From Ulva prolifera (Eukaryota > Chlorophyta > Ulvophyceae > Ulvales > Ulvaceae), in NCBI GenBank assembly GCA_023078555.1, contig CM041201.1:1495713-1559712 (forward strand): 64,000 nucleotides of DNA, read 5' to 3'. Under the pieces are notes generated by a model. That model did not search any database. It was not told where the DNA came from and was given only the letters and a program-made list of their open reading frames with translations. This document shows, piece by piece, positions 1 through 19,800 of the stretch. Each line of letters starts with the position of its first letter. Within the stretch, counting starts at the first letter, position 1. Made by a program: the position numbers and the translations under genes.

Positions 1-733
1 ACAGTGAGTGCAGCCTGCCTGAGGTTGCCATCCATCATCACTCTCTTGGAGGTAGCAACGGAAGCCGCACTGGGGGCGGGACGTCCCAACCTTGCACGAG
101 CAGCGATCGCAGTAGTGAACTGGGATCGATCCGAAGGCCCATTCGTGCACTCGTGGCCACATTTCAGGCTGCAGCTGAGCAGGTGCTGCTGTCAACGTTC
201 ATGCACATGCAAGTCTCTGTCATCGTCGAGTTTGCAGTGGGCGTCCCAGGCCTTCACAATGCGCTCGTGAGCAATCAGGAGGTGAGATCCCTTGTGCACA
301 TAGCCTGCATGCCACAGCAGGCGACTGTGGTCATGTCTCGTTACCTGTGCAGTGACACTGCTGCTGATGTGTACAGCCACAAATAGAGTGTGCTCACTCC
401 ATGCAGTATGCGTTCACGTCGCATTGTGCTGCCACGCCCAGTGTGCGTCTGATGCTCCATCTGTTTGCCCAGCATCCCCTCAGGCATCGTGGCTGGAGGT
501 ACCCAGCAAGCACATGTGCAGCGTGAGCATCCGGGCGTTGACCATGCAGAAAATCGCTGCCACGCTCTCCGATTGCGGGGTCCAAATCGTTTTGCTGGAG
601 CAGAGGCTTGTGGCAGAGCACCCGGAGGTGGTCGCGATGTGCCGTGGCCTGACATCTGCTCCATTGATCCTCATGTTTGGCAGCCGAGATAACTGCGACC
701 GTTGGGGCCTGGATGCATATGTGGTGCGCCCTG
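1..733 (+). CDS. Partial unrecognised protein, possible receiver-like segment
   Basis: Two exons are supported. The first enters from the left edge and ends at 281 (GAG then GTGAGA). The second starts at 484 after a CAG acceptor, and both join in phase 0. The joined text includes RALTMQKIAATLSDCGVQIV followed about 30 residues later by PLILMFGS and GLDAYVVRP. This order resembles the helix, strand and final K/R-P region of a response-regulator receiver, but the phospho-acceptor Asp and acidic pocket are not visible, so a pseudo-receiver of a hybrid kinase is only a possibility. The downstream donor is unresolved (a candidate is near 732). A 17-bp inverted repeat (734-774) follows at once. This may be the same gene as the exons at 1278-2341. 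Confidence 0.4.
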
Positions 734-774
734 AGTGTGGCAGTCCAGTGATAAGACCACTGGACTGCCACACT
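734..774. repeat. Inverted repeat, 17-bp arms, 7-nt loop
   Basis: Arms at 734-750 and 758-774 are exact complements around a 7-nt loop. The arm core, GTGGCAGTCCAGTG, resembles the arm of another inverted repeat at 23639-23683 (GTGGCAATCCAGTG), so the two may be one hairpin family. Confidence 0.7.
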
Positions 775-1277
775 GAGCCCGCTAGTGCCGCATGCTCTCT
801 GCACATCCCAAGCACACTGCAACGGTCAGGACACACCACAGAAGCGCGTTTCGCGGACCGCCAGACGCTGCTTGACGTTGGAGCCATTGCACAGTGCATC
901 GGTCTGTTTCTGGTCGTACACGCCATTGGCCGGTGGTCGAGTGACTCACGACGAGCGGCTGACGGGCGCCTCGTCATCATCGCAGTGTTTCACAACCCGG
1001 CAGCACCGTTCCCTCACGGCCGTGCCACAAGCTTCAGCTTGCATGCTTCTGGAATCACAGATGCGCAGAGACCGGCCCGCGTTGTGGCCAGGGCACTGTT
1101 CACATGGGATTAGGCCACTGCATGCCAGCACCCATGCAAACGTCGCGGTGTTGTGGCTGTGCTGAGTGGCAGCACACGTGGATGTGTCGCTCGACCAAGG
1201 ACATTGGCGAGGCGAAGGCGCCACAGACTCCGCCACGCGCTGCCACAGACCCGGACGTGTGCCGATGTGTGCTGCAG

Positions 1278-2341
1278 CCGGCAAGCGCGCAGCGGGGGGT
1301 GCTCTTTGACACCGGCGTGATGGAGCGCGTCATGTACGGCTGCGTGGCCCACCCTGAGCATGCCGCAGCCGCCGCAACCTGCAGCCCTGGTCCTCAGCCG
1401 CTGCCGGCTGAGCGCTCCCTGACCGCGGAGCGCCGGCGGCAAGCCATGCAGCCCGTGAGCACCCCCCCCAGTGCCACCGGGGAGCAGGTGGGTCGAGAAG
1501 AGGCAGCGGCGGACGCGCTGGGGGGCCGCACGACGCGGGACTGGGACTCGAGGGCGGCGGAGATCCAGGACCGGTACCAGATGCTGTCGCGGGCGCTCCC
1601 CCCGGTGGCTGTGTCCACCGGCGCGCCGGCGCATGGGAGCGGTGGGGTGCTAGACCTGGCCGCCTTGGGGAGCGTTGGTCTGCATGGCGAGGAGCAGTTA
1701 CGAGGCAGGAGGAGCCGGTCGGAGGGCCGCCCTGTGCGCAACGTCCAGGTGCGCCATGGTTTTACCAAATCCATTGGCTTGGCTATTTCCGGTGTTGCTG
1801 GCTGAAAGTGAATATGAACTCCTGTTACTCGCTGTGGCCACTAGACAATTGGGAATTGGGCTGCCGTGTGGGAACAGGCTTGGCGTGATGCAATGCGTTC
1901 TGGTCATTTGATTTTGTGATCTTCCGGTTGGTGGCAACTGGAACAGAATGGTGCTGGAGGAACAGGACTCAGGGCGCACTGTTGGGGGCGCTCAGGCATG
2001 TTGTCAACTTAGTATTGGTGAAGGGCACAGCTCATGCGCCTTTCTCTACGGTTTCGTAGCAGCAAGGAATGAGGTGTTCAGTGATGCAGAGCCCAAGGGT
2101 GACGCTGCAAGACTGGAATGATCGTTTAAGCGCATACACAGCAGACAGCTTGACAGATGCACTTGATAGGCAGCAACGGCCAATGGCTAGCCAGCACGGG
2201 CCTGGAGATGGAAGCCCAAGCAAGCGATTTGGAACAGCGTGGGGCAAGGGGTGGAGCACTAGTGCTGTGGCGGTGTCTCGCGTCACAGCTAGGAAGCGGA
2301 TCGTGTCCCATCCACTGAAGCTGGACCCGTCCGAGCTGTAA
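1278..2341 (+). CDS. C-terminal exons of an unrecognised protein
   Basis: The exon at 1278-1748 opens after a CAG acceptor (CTGCAG) and closes at a GTGCGC donor, the commonest donor in this window. The next exon, 2063-2341, follows an acceptor ending GTAGCAG, joins in phase 0 and ends KLDPSEL-stop. The product is rich in Arg, Ala, Gln and Ser (for example SRAAEIQDRYQMLSRALPP), looks partly disordered and has no motif I recognise. The stop codon overlaps TGTAA (GAG CTG TAA), as in the UbiA gene. It could be the 3' end of the gene entering at 1-733; the link across 733-1278 is not resolved. Confidence 0.42.
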
Positions 2342-2902
2342 ATATATTATTATGGCTTTGGTTGTAAGTGATGATGAAGCTGCAGCGTGCTGGAGGTTAG
2401 AGCTGCGGCGCAACGGCGTGAGTCTGGACGCGGCAGTGCTCTCGAAGCGCGACGCAGGCTGTTGCGTTTGGGCCCGCGACCAGTGTTGAAAAATGAAGGC
2501 CAGGTTTGAGCTTCCGGGCAACATGATAAGAGCGCAGCCTGTGTAGGCATCGCATCGGTCACGCCTCATCGCGCGTCTTTTGGTCGTGGTGTCCTGCGAA
2601 AGATGAACGCATTCGGCGCGCCGGCTCAACGACGCATGGACGGCTGCACTGCAGAACGCACGAGTGCGGGCGACGGTGCAGATCCGCGTGTCCGATATGT
2701 ATCCAGCATGAAATCCCGTCTCAGTTTGGAGTAATGTCGGCAACTTGTCCCTTGTGCCTCTGATTGACCGTATGTCGAGCTGCTGTCGAGTGTAGACACC
2801 TCCCCCCGGATGGTGACGCGAATAATACACAGTTCCCAAGCGAACGACACACGCAAAATCCAAGATTTTTTGTAGCAGGCAGATTTTCTGATTCAGTGCG
2901 GC
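2342..2902. other. Intergenic, no gene seen
   Basis: This holds the 3' flank of the preceding exon and the 5' flank of PRP43. I see no conserved ORF. No promoter motif could be assigned. Confidence 0.5.
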
Positions 2903-10888
<7,986 letters not shown>

Positions 10889-10919
10889 CCGCTGCCGGCC
10901 ACGTCAGGCCGCGGATCCG

Positions 10920-10924
10920 TGTAA
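10920..10924 (+). terminator. TGTAA poly(A) signal of PRP43
   Basis: TGTAA lies 32 nt after the PRP43 stop codon. TGTAA serves as the poly(A) signal in chlorophyte algae; its use here is inferred. Confidence 0.5.
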
Positions 10925-12119
10925 CAGTGTGAGTCAAGCTTGTGGGTCAGGGCTGTCTGTGTACTATGCATGAGACGGGTTGACAGAGGCGCGCCGGCCG
11001 GTGGCAATGGCATGCATACATGCGAAGCATACTCTCTTTGATTTCATTTGTGGTTTGAGGATGTCTGTGGGCGCTCTGTGCTGTTGTGGTGAGAGCGTGT
11101 GCGCTTGCAACGGCGTGTGCGGTGCAGTGAACGAGGCCCTTGCACTGTCTCAAGCCGAAAGGCAATCGAAGCGTCCAGGGGAGCGTGTATAAACATTTCC
11201 CCCTCAGCATCACTGATTGTTGCCGCGGTCAGCACACAATACGCTATCAGGCGAACATCTCTCCCCTTGAACATCCCCTGAATATGGAGGTTATACGAAA
11301 GATTCTAGAGTCAGCCAGGCGGGTGTTACTCCTTACTGAATTCACACTCTGCGTAGTATGAACTGCAGTGGGCGTACCGACTGAAGTCGTGGGCCCTCCG
11401 TTGTTGGGAAGGCATGGTGGAACAACTCATTGTAAGAAATTCATAGACTGGATTCGCCATGCTGGGTGGCTCACAGCCATACGACTGAGCGCTACAGTTT
11501 GCCTCTAGACAGCATTGGCATTGATGTGATATAGCAGCCCCAGCCGAGGGAGACCGCCTACTGACACCCCGGCTGTCGACCCCACCCAGCACCGCGTACA
11601 TGCGATCACTTCCGGTTTATGTTGCCTGGAGTCGTCACAAGCGCTGGCACGGAGCAGGCACACGACCGAGGATAAGAGCTCATGATACGGTTACAAGTCC
11701 AGCCGCCTCACTTTGTATTGCACACGGCAGCCGGCCTTCATGCATTGCCGGAATCTGATGCCTTCCGTGGCGCGGGCACGCACATGCCTGCATGAGCTCC
11801 CATACATGTACTCAATCATGTTCAACGCTCATCTAGCCCAGCCCTGCAGGGGCATGCATGTTCGTAGGGGTATGCATATTCCGTTCCAGGCAGCCCCCTG
11901 TACATCTGGAGTGCGTACCACCCTCCTCATACGTCTTGAGATACATAAATACACATACCTCACTACGGTACTCTCGAGTGAGCAATCATTCGCACAGTTT
12001 GGAACCAATTGGCCCAAGCTGGTTTTTTTTTCAAACCATGCATTGTTGCGTTTGACCGTGCCACAGCGTTCCTCGCGGCTCCGCAGTCGGCGCTCTCGAC
12101 AGTCGCGGCGCTCCCATGC

Positions 12120-12842
12120 ATCACAGAGCCACCGCGAGCATGCATAGCCCCGCCGCGACGGGGGCAAATGACTGGTCCCTGCCCCACAGCGCAGCGGCGC
12201 GCTGGCAGCCGGCGGCGCGCGACATGTGCACAAAGTGCCACATGCGTGATGCGCCTGGCGGTCACCGCGAGGAATACAGCCACAAGCGCGGCCCGGCACC
12301 CTCACCACCCGGCATGGAGGCCGCGCCGCCCCCTGCCGCGGCCATGCATGCCGCTGCGACCGCGCAGCCTGCCACGGCAACGCCGGCGGCTACGGCGAGG
12401 GCCGCGCGGGGGCCGGTCAGAATTGGAAGGGTCCGGATGTTTCCGGCAGCATCACCGCACTGGTCGGCCGCGTCGGCCACCGCGGAACGCCATGCAGCCA
12501 AAGATGAGGGCGGCCGCCGGGAAGGCCCGCTCCACGGCCCCTGGGATCTGCTTGTGTCCAGAGGTGTGAGCGTTGCGCTGGGCCACACTTCTACTCATGC
12601 AGCGCAGTGTCAGAGCACGGACGCCCTTCCGATGCACGCATGTGGCGACAGATCACAATTAATTATAATTGGCGCAATATTAGGCGCCGTATCACCCGGC
12701 ACGAGGTGATACCTCCCAACACCCGCACACACTGGCATGCCGGCATGCATGCATGAGCGTCTGCAAGAGCGTTTGCAGACGCCATTATGCCGCTGACCCA
12801 AGCATATGAGGGCTCAATGAGAGGGGGCCACAGCAGGGTTGG

Positions 12843-12888
<46 letters not shown>

Positions 12889-13135
12889 GGGCACGAGGGT
12901 GGCGAGCGAGCAAACACCGGCAAAGGGGTGTTTACGGCAGCGCATACCTCAGCCACAAACGAGAGTCTCGCTATCTCGAGGTACGCGGCGAGGCCGGGCG
13001 GCATTCGAGCGTGCTGCGCGCTGCGCGTGCTGGGGAGTCGGGTAGGCCGGCGGTCCCCGCCGGGCACGCCGCGGCGCCTGCAGGTGTGGCGCGGGGAGGT
13101 GAGAGCTCTCATGCGTGCGCAGGATGGTCTTGGAC
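12120..13135 (-). pseudogene. UbiA prenyltransferase pseudogene
   Basis: A decayed copy of the intact gene at 14866-16756. Exon-3-like sequence (about 12120-12570) keeps ERAFPAAALIFGCM and GDAAGNIRTLPIL, but in different frames: five bases are missing between FR and VADAAD, and a further shift separates the later ITHVALC part. Exon-1-like sequence (about 12955-13130) keeps PPGLAAYLEIARL but has lost seven bases next to the position of the start Met and has no ATG there. A deletion has fused exon 1 to the tail of exon 2, removing the first Asp-rich motif, intron 1 and most of exon 2. A 44-base G run sits at the former exon 2/intron 2 border. No function is expected. Confidence 0.85.
12844..12887 (+). 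repeat. Poly-G tract, 44 nt
   Basis: Unbroken G run inside the UbiA pseudogene. The intact copy has a 13-nt G run at the matching place (15733-15745), next to the exon 2 donor. Its length may be assembly-sensitive. Confidence 0.9.
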
Positions 13136-13340
13136 ACCCTCTGGGGTGTTGGTAGACTCATGCCCTGGCGGGGGCTGCTCTCAATTGCAATCATGGAGCC
13201 TTGGGACCTGCGTCGCGCCGATGATGAGCGCAACGCCTTCTAGCTCCGTCACAGAGCTACGGTAGTGCTCGCAGGGGAGCTTGAGATGGCATCTTCGACA
13301 CGGAAGCAGCCATCGACCGGATCCGGCGCTGAACCATAAT

Positions 13341-13372
13341 GTAACTCAGCTGAGTTACATATGCTAGCATAT
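13341..13372. repeat. Two adjacent perfect palindromes
   Basis: GTAACTCAGCTGAGTTAC (13341-13358) is directly followed by ATATGCTAGCATAT (13359-13372), just before the SINE-like copy. They may be part of its insertion site. Confidence 0.7.
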
Positions 13373-13446
13373 GTGGTCCCGTTAACTCAGAGTTGTCAAC
13401 GTCCAATAGGATACGGCTCAGTAAATTCAGATTTACTTTACTTTAC
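13367..13446 (+). repeat. SINE-like repeat, truncated copy
   Basis: Matches the 3' part of the elements at 37605-37790 and 48573-48748: TATGTGGTCCCGTTAA, then AATAGGATACGGCTCAG, then a tail of TTTAC units. The 5' half is absent. Confidence 0.75.
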
Positions 13447-13939
13447 AGCATCAGTGTGACAAGGTTCTCGCCCATGTACGTGTTGACAATTTTGAATGGC
13501 GAATGGCGGATGTTCAGGCGCCACATTTGGGGCCACTAGCACTGTTGTAAGCGTACGGCTAGCGCTGCTCTGCCTACCAAAGCTTCTCCCACAGGTGTTC
13601 GAAGCGATCGAATCACGAACAACGTGAGGAGTGTGCACGTCCATCTGTGCACCGTGCGAATGTGCCACCGGTACCGATCTACGCGTATGCCCCACGGCCA
13701 CCCACGTGCCACCCTGCACAGCAGGCACAGTGTTGAAACAATAACTCGCTGAAGGGGTCTGCGATGCATCGGAACACTGGAATCGTTATCGCGCGTGAGC
13801 AGGGGCTCCGGTATGGCGCGGGCCTAAAAGACCCATTTCCCCTACCCCCTTACCGCCGGACAGAGGCGTGTGTACATGTGCGCGGGCGTCTGAAGCGCGG
13901 CTCTGTGCATGTGGCGTCCGGGGGCGGCTTGCCAGGAGC

Positions 13940-16870
13940 ATGCATGGGCTTTTCCACCTCAGCATCGCCGATTGCTGCTACAGTCAGCACATAACACGCT
14001 GTCAAGCACACATCTCCCCCGCTTGAACATCCCCTCACTGAAGAGGTCACGCGCAACTTGAAGGCCCCTGGGCCAGCCGGACAGGCGTTACACTTTGCTA
14101 TATTCACACTGTTCGTAAACTGTGTAATGTAAACTGGGCGCCCCATCTGAAATCGTAGGCGCTCCATTGTTGGGAAGGCATGGTAGGAAAAACGCATCGC
14201 AAGAAATGCATCGAAGGAATCCGCTGTGCTGAGTGGCCTACAGCCATACGGCACAGCGGCGACGTCTGTCTCGAGAAAGCGTCCACATGTTGAAAGCTGG
14301 CGTGGAGCTCACGAGCTCACGCCGCATTTGGCCACGAAAGCAAGAGGCTGTGTTGGGAAAGGCCCCTCTGAGGAGGCCATACATGGGGGGTGTCCAGGCA
14401 AGCCACCAGCCTGCTGGCACCCCAGCTGTCGACTGGGTTCGACCCCACGTGCACCACATACATGAAAAGTCTGCCAGTGGATCTTGCCTGAAATCGTCAG
14501 AAGTACTGGCATGGGCCAGCACTCGAGCGATCGCAAGCGCTTAAGCGCTCACACCCCGGCGCAAACGGCACCACACCGTGCGTTTTCGCACAGCAGCCAG
14601 ACTCCAGCGCCACGATCCGGAGTCCGCCGTGGCACGCACATCATAAGGTATCATAGAGATATCCCATCCTCTTCCGTGCTCATTGCGCCCTGCCTTACAG
14701 GCATACACATTAACCTCTCTCGGCAGCTACATGAACAATCGGACTGCCCACGAACCCCCCCCCCCCCCCCTTTCATGCTCGATTAAGCACATTTTGGCCG
14801 TTCCACCAAGTTTTGGCCATTCCACCCTCTTCCCCACTGGTGACTCCCGGCCGGCCGTGCATGCATTACAAGGCCACCGCCAGCATGCACAGCCCGGCTG
14901 CGATGGGGGCAAATGACTGGTCCTTGCCCCACAGTGCAGCGGCGGGCCGGCAGCCGGCACGCGCGACACACAGTGCCACATGCGTGATGCGCCCGGCGGT
15001 CACCGCGAGGAACGCGGCCGCAAGCGCGGCCCTCGCTCCCTCACTGCCCGTCACTGAGGCCACGCTGCCCCCTGCCACGGCCATGCATGTCGCGGCAGAG
15101 CCGCGCGCGAGTGCCGCGGCGGCGACCGCGCAGCCCGCCGCGGCGACGGCGGCGGCCGCGGCGAGGGCCGTGCGGGGCCCGACGAGGATCGGAAGGGTCC
15201 GGATGTTTCCAGCGGCGTCCCCGAATCTGTCGGCCACGTCGGCCACCGTCTCACGGAACGTCATGCAGCCAAAGATCAGGGCGGCGGCCGGGAAGGCCCG
15301 CTCCACGGCCCCCGGGACCTGCAGGAGGCGCTACACGTGTTTGAAACTCACAAGACACAACTTTGTGTCTTGCTAGCAGTTCATCACTGCGCCAAGAAAA
15401 TCTGCAGCCTCCCGATCAACAAGAACTGAGGAAACTCAGCCGATGCAGGAGAGCTGCGCGTGTCCACAGATGTTGCCAGGGTACACTGCCGCTGGTGCAG
15501 TGCAACGGTGCAGCAGGGAGCACACACACCCCGCCATGGCACTGCTGTGGCACTGCATCGATGCTTGCGTCCATGCGGCGTGAGCATGTGTATACTCCCG
15601 CTACCACACACCAGCACGGACGTCCGTTGAAAGCGGCTGAAATTGCAGAGGTCTCTGTGCAGCTGGCTTTGGAGATGCGGTGGGAACTCGGGGTGCGTGC
15701 GCCGCAGCCGTTGCCAAAACAACATTGTGGGTAGGGGGGGGGGGGAGCGCACGAGGGTGGCGAGAGCGGCAAATACCGGCGAAGCGGCCATGACGGCGGC
15801 ACACACGAGCGTCTTGACGCCCGGCACCGGCTTCAGCAGCGGCGTGTAGACGAGGGTGAGCACGGCGGAGGCGACGGCGACCATGCGCGCTGCGGAGCTC
15901 GGCAGCATGCATGCGACGGACAGCGCGGCGACGTAGAGGGCCATGCCGGCGAGCAGCGCTGAGTCGGCGTCCGCGCGGCCGCTGCACAGCACACAGCACG
16001 GCTTCTCTACCTGTGATGTGGGGCTGAAAGGCGGCGGGGGTGGGGTGTTGATGCGGTGGTACCGGCAGGACACGTGCTGGGCCTCTGCGTGATGGGAGCT
16101 TGTACCGAGGCTGCGTACAGGGTTCAGCATGCATGGCCCTCTGGCGCTGAGGACTCGAAGCCCGTGGCTGAAAGCAGGGACACACAGGGCCCGAAGTCGT
16201 GCCACTTGCGGTGTTTGCTCTCATGGCCATGAAAGCGGCGCTACCAACACGCACACCCTTAGACCGCGCTCAGCCGACGCGTCCCTCAGTGTCTCACAGT
16301 CATGGAACTTACTAATAAGTTACAAAGGCCCGCAGCAGCGGTGTCACGGATCTCGCCGCGTGCTTGCCGAACGGGTGCTGCTCTGCCTCGGCGATGCAGT
16401 ACGTAAATGTACGGGAATGACACGTGTTGCAGTATGTGCAGCCATCGCGAGTGATCAGGGCACGGGCGAGCCTGATGCATGCACTGGGATACACACCTCG
16501 GGATCGGTCGGCCGGGTTCATTCACCGCGTCCACGCCGGCCTTCCAGTCAAAGTAGTCATTCACCATCATCGAGCCCGCCGTGACGAGCGACGACACGGC
16601 GGCGGCCGCCCACACCCCCGGCTCGAGCAGCGCCGCCGCCGACTGCGCCACCGTAGCCGCGCTCACCAGCACCATGCAGCACGCCTTGGCCACAAACGGC
16701 AGCCGCGCCATCTCGAGATACGTGGCGAGGCCGGGCGGCACGAGCGCCGCGAGCATGCTGCGCGCTGCGCGTGCTGGGGAGTCAAGCAGGCCAGCGGTGT
16801 CCGCCGAGCACGCCGCGGCGCCTGCAGCTGCAGCGCGGGAAGGTGAGAGCTTTCATGCATGCGTAGGCGG
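13940..16870. repeat. Right unit of the tandem segmental duplication
   Basis: Carries the intact UbiA gene plus its downstream flank. Block order matches the left unit at about 11180-13150. This unit keeps intron 1 and all of exon 2. Confidence 0.75.
14866..16756 (-). CDS. UbiA-family prenyltransferase
   Basis: Integral-membrane enzyme family joining a prenyl diphosphate to an aromatic or other acceptor (plastoquinone, tocopherol, chlorophyll, haem or ether-lipid paths). Three exons on the minus strand: 16756-16497, 15981-15753, 15318-14866, giving 942 nt in frame, 313 aa. First Asp-rich motif NDYFDWKAGVD (66-76) runs into NEPGRPIPSGR (79-89), whose Ser codon is completed across intron 1. 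Second motif DVADRFGD (190-197) precedes NIRTLPILVG. Long Ala/Val/Leu stretches suit membrane helices. The frame continues upstream of the chosen ATG to a stop near 16856, so an upstream targeting exon is possible. NDYFD with RPIPSG recalls the digeranylgeranylglyceryl-phosphate synthase or chlorophyll synthase branches; the substrate is not assigned. The stop overlaps TGTAA (TTG TAA). Confidence 0.88.
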
Positions 16871-19800
16871 TTTGGGGACGATTGCAGGGCCGCTGGTGCA
16901 TGAGGGGGGGGTATGTGCACAGCGCCGACGTAGCTGTAGCTGTGTACGTACAGATGGCAATGGAGACCAGCTGGGCGGGGAGCGAACACGCTGTGTGGGT
17001 GTGCGCTTCAATCAACACAGACTGACTCTTTTAGAAGCACCGAGGTCGTTTTGAGGTTATTCGCCGTTGACTGGCGTCTGCGGTTTGAGCATTTGCCGCG
17101 CTCCTACGGCATGTAGCCATGATGCAGGTGCCAGGAAAGCTGTGTGCAGTGCTGTGGCGGGCACGGCCAATGTCATGGACGCTGTCCTGTTTCACAGTGT
17201 GATGGAGAGAATGAGGCACATGCATGTGCGTCGGCAAGCGCAGGGCAGTGCCACGGGGCAGGGCAACCATGGACAGGCCAGTGTTAGACCATGGAAGCTG
17301 GGTCTGGACCGAATTGCCCGTTGCCCACTGTTATGGTGACAAGAATTTATGCACCGCTCCATTCGAATGGCGGCCATGCCGGACATGGCAGCCAATGCAT
17401 TCACTCCTGGCTAGCAGCCAAAGCATTCACTCTTCATCTCATGCAGTCTCGGACTGATGCAACGATGGTGAGCTTGGCTGGAAGGGCAACCATCGCCCCA
17501 TTTGCTCAGGCTGGTAAGCAGTCCAGAACAGTGCAGCACACCGGATGCAGGTGGACCTTGGACACATCTGAGATGACTATGGTGGCTGGTACAAACCAGG
17601 TGGATAAGCCATCCATGTGGTGACAGATGTGACACACACATGCTGCCTGCGAAGGCAGGTCCATCTAGGTCCATCACAAAGCAGGATGCTGAGGGGAAGG
17701 TCAAGGAGCAAGTCAGACCGTGTCTCAACCCTGTGTGGCACACTGGTCTGCTTTAGTCACTCAGGGACATCACAGTGAGGTTTGCCCTGAAGCCACATTA
17801 GTGAGAAAGAGATCTGCGAGACATTCCACGCCTTCAATTGCGGCAGTCTACGCTTCAGGTATTGCAGATATGAGAGATGTGACTTGCGTCCCACCGGTAA
17901 GCGTAGCGCTGCTCAGTGATTGCAGAAGACATGGAGATGGCATTTTCAACACCGAATCGTAAATCCGGCAATGGCATCAAGGCAACACCGCATCAGTACG
18001 GTGAAGACTCTTGCCTACGCATCTGATGACACTCATTCCAGCGCCAGATTTGGGGCTGGTATCTCACGGATGCTTGCTTGGCAGCGCTTCTGCTGAAGCT
18101 GTTCGACTGATGGACTCGCGATCACGTGAGGCACGCAACATAATGATCGCGTGCACGGCGGGTGAGACGTGTGAGGCACAGACACTGCTGAATAAGTATA
18201 CATGGGAAGCGCTTACAGCACGTCCGTGTCCGAGGTACAAGACGGCATCACTGATCTGTGCCCTACGGCCACTCCGAATCCACGCCATACAGCAGGCACA
18301 GTGCTGAATGATTATTTTCTGACGCTATTGGTATCTGGCACATGTACACGCGGGTCGCGACTGAGCGGTCTGGTAACAGCTAGTGCAACAGGCGGGATTG
18401 GTCCAACAGAAGCAGCACTGTATCACTCAATCGCTGCGATCTTAACGACTAACCTCATCCCTTATGAGCATGCACGTGAATTCCCTGTCTCGAAAATTTG
18501 GCATCACGCACGTACAGACTAACAGCGCAGCAGCGGTACATTGCCAGTGTGCGCCACTCGCGCGCACATGCCCTCTGACGGAATATTCACACGAGCAGAG
18601 TGCTGAAGTATTCCAGTTATTGCGTGAGCCTTCTGCGGCCGTATGTGTGCGCGTGGCCACGTTGGCATGTGCATGCATTGTTTCACAATTTGAGTGGGGA
18701 GACCGTACACCGGCCGCGGTCAGTCTCAGCAGACGGTGATGTCAGAAGCACGCGTTATCATACATCAGTGCCTGTCACCAGGTGCTCCCGCATGGCAACG
18801 CATCCGGCTGACTCACACATCATGGTAATCCATCAGAAGATGTCAGTGGACTGCTGTGCATTGTCTGCATCTTCTAATACCACAATTGTGAGCATTCATA
18901 CCGCAATTGTGGAACATTGTGGGGGCCGGCCATCCACGTGTGCAAAAAATCCATGGCCATGGACACACCCGTGTGGCATCACATCACAGCGAATGCGTCA
19001 GAGGAAACACGTGTACATGGGCACAGACAAACGCCAAACAGGAGGCGCTGCAGCTCTGGAGCTCAAGGCCAGATGTATTGTCAGTATGTGCTGCGCCTGG
19101 CTCAAGTCAAATGGGGACACTGGTGCTACAAGGATAGAGGGACGCTTGTGCAAAATCCAGGCTGGGAGGCAGCTCGACTGGCATGCTACACATATGTGGA
19201 CATACGTGCAGGCGGCAAGGTACAATGCAATTGCATCAGCAAGCAGGCGGCAGTATCGTGTCGTATGCACTATGCCAGGGATCGAACTACAGTGCTATGG
19301 CCACAGTGCACATAGCATGGGTTGCCACATCATGGGGCAGACCCACGACCGATGCCACTCCTGATCACGAACATGCCAGAATCGTACTATCTGCTGTGAG
19401 TTGTGTCCCCATACAGGCACATTTGGATGCTCTCGAACAGCTACGCATCGTTCTTGGTCGCACGTCGTGGCGTAGGCCCCTCTGCTTCAAATCTGCAGCT
19501 CGCCAATCCGCTGTACAGGTGGTCACATCCACACGGCATCGCCGAGCCAGCATGACACTCTGCCTTAAAACGTGGGATCTAGAGCTTAGAGCTTGAAAGT
19601 CGATGATTTGTCCACCCTGCTGACTTGCCAGCCGTGAATGAGTCCGCGCAGCGCTGGGAGTACCGGTCCCGTGAATTTAAATTGCAACAGGGCACTGGCG
19701 AAGCAGGTGTCCACCGCTATACAATAACAGGCTGAAGATTGAGGTATTCGAGCCCCGCTTTTGGCGGTGATGAACTTGATGCGGGAGTACATGCCCGCGA

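Larger units (their letters stand above)
11180..13150. repeat. Left unit of a tandem segmental duplication
   Basis: Matches the right unit (about 13940-16870) block by block in the same order: CCTCAGCATCACTGATTG with CCTCAGCATCGCCGATTG near the left edge, then TTGTTGGGAAGGCATGGT, a GACCCCAC block, the UbiA 3' exon, and the UbiA 5' exon at the right edge. The left unit is shorter and more diverged and carries the UbiA pseudogene. Boundaries are approximate. Confidence 0.75.
13250..13790. repeat. Diverged dispersed repeat, related to 17885-18315
   Basis: Shared blocks in the same order include GAGATGGCAT followed by TTTTC/CTTCG, a CCC(C/T)ACGGCCAC block, and CAGCAGGCACAGTG followed by TGAA. 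The match is visible but weak, and no coding frame is conserved. Confidence 0.35.

Noticed and set aside
12787-12892. Poly-Gly ORFs over the G run
   Set aside because: All frames across a 44-nt G run give Gly or Pro tracts; the run belongs to a pseudogene border.
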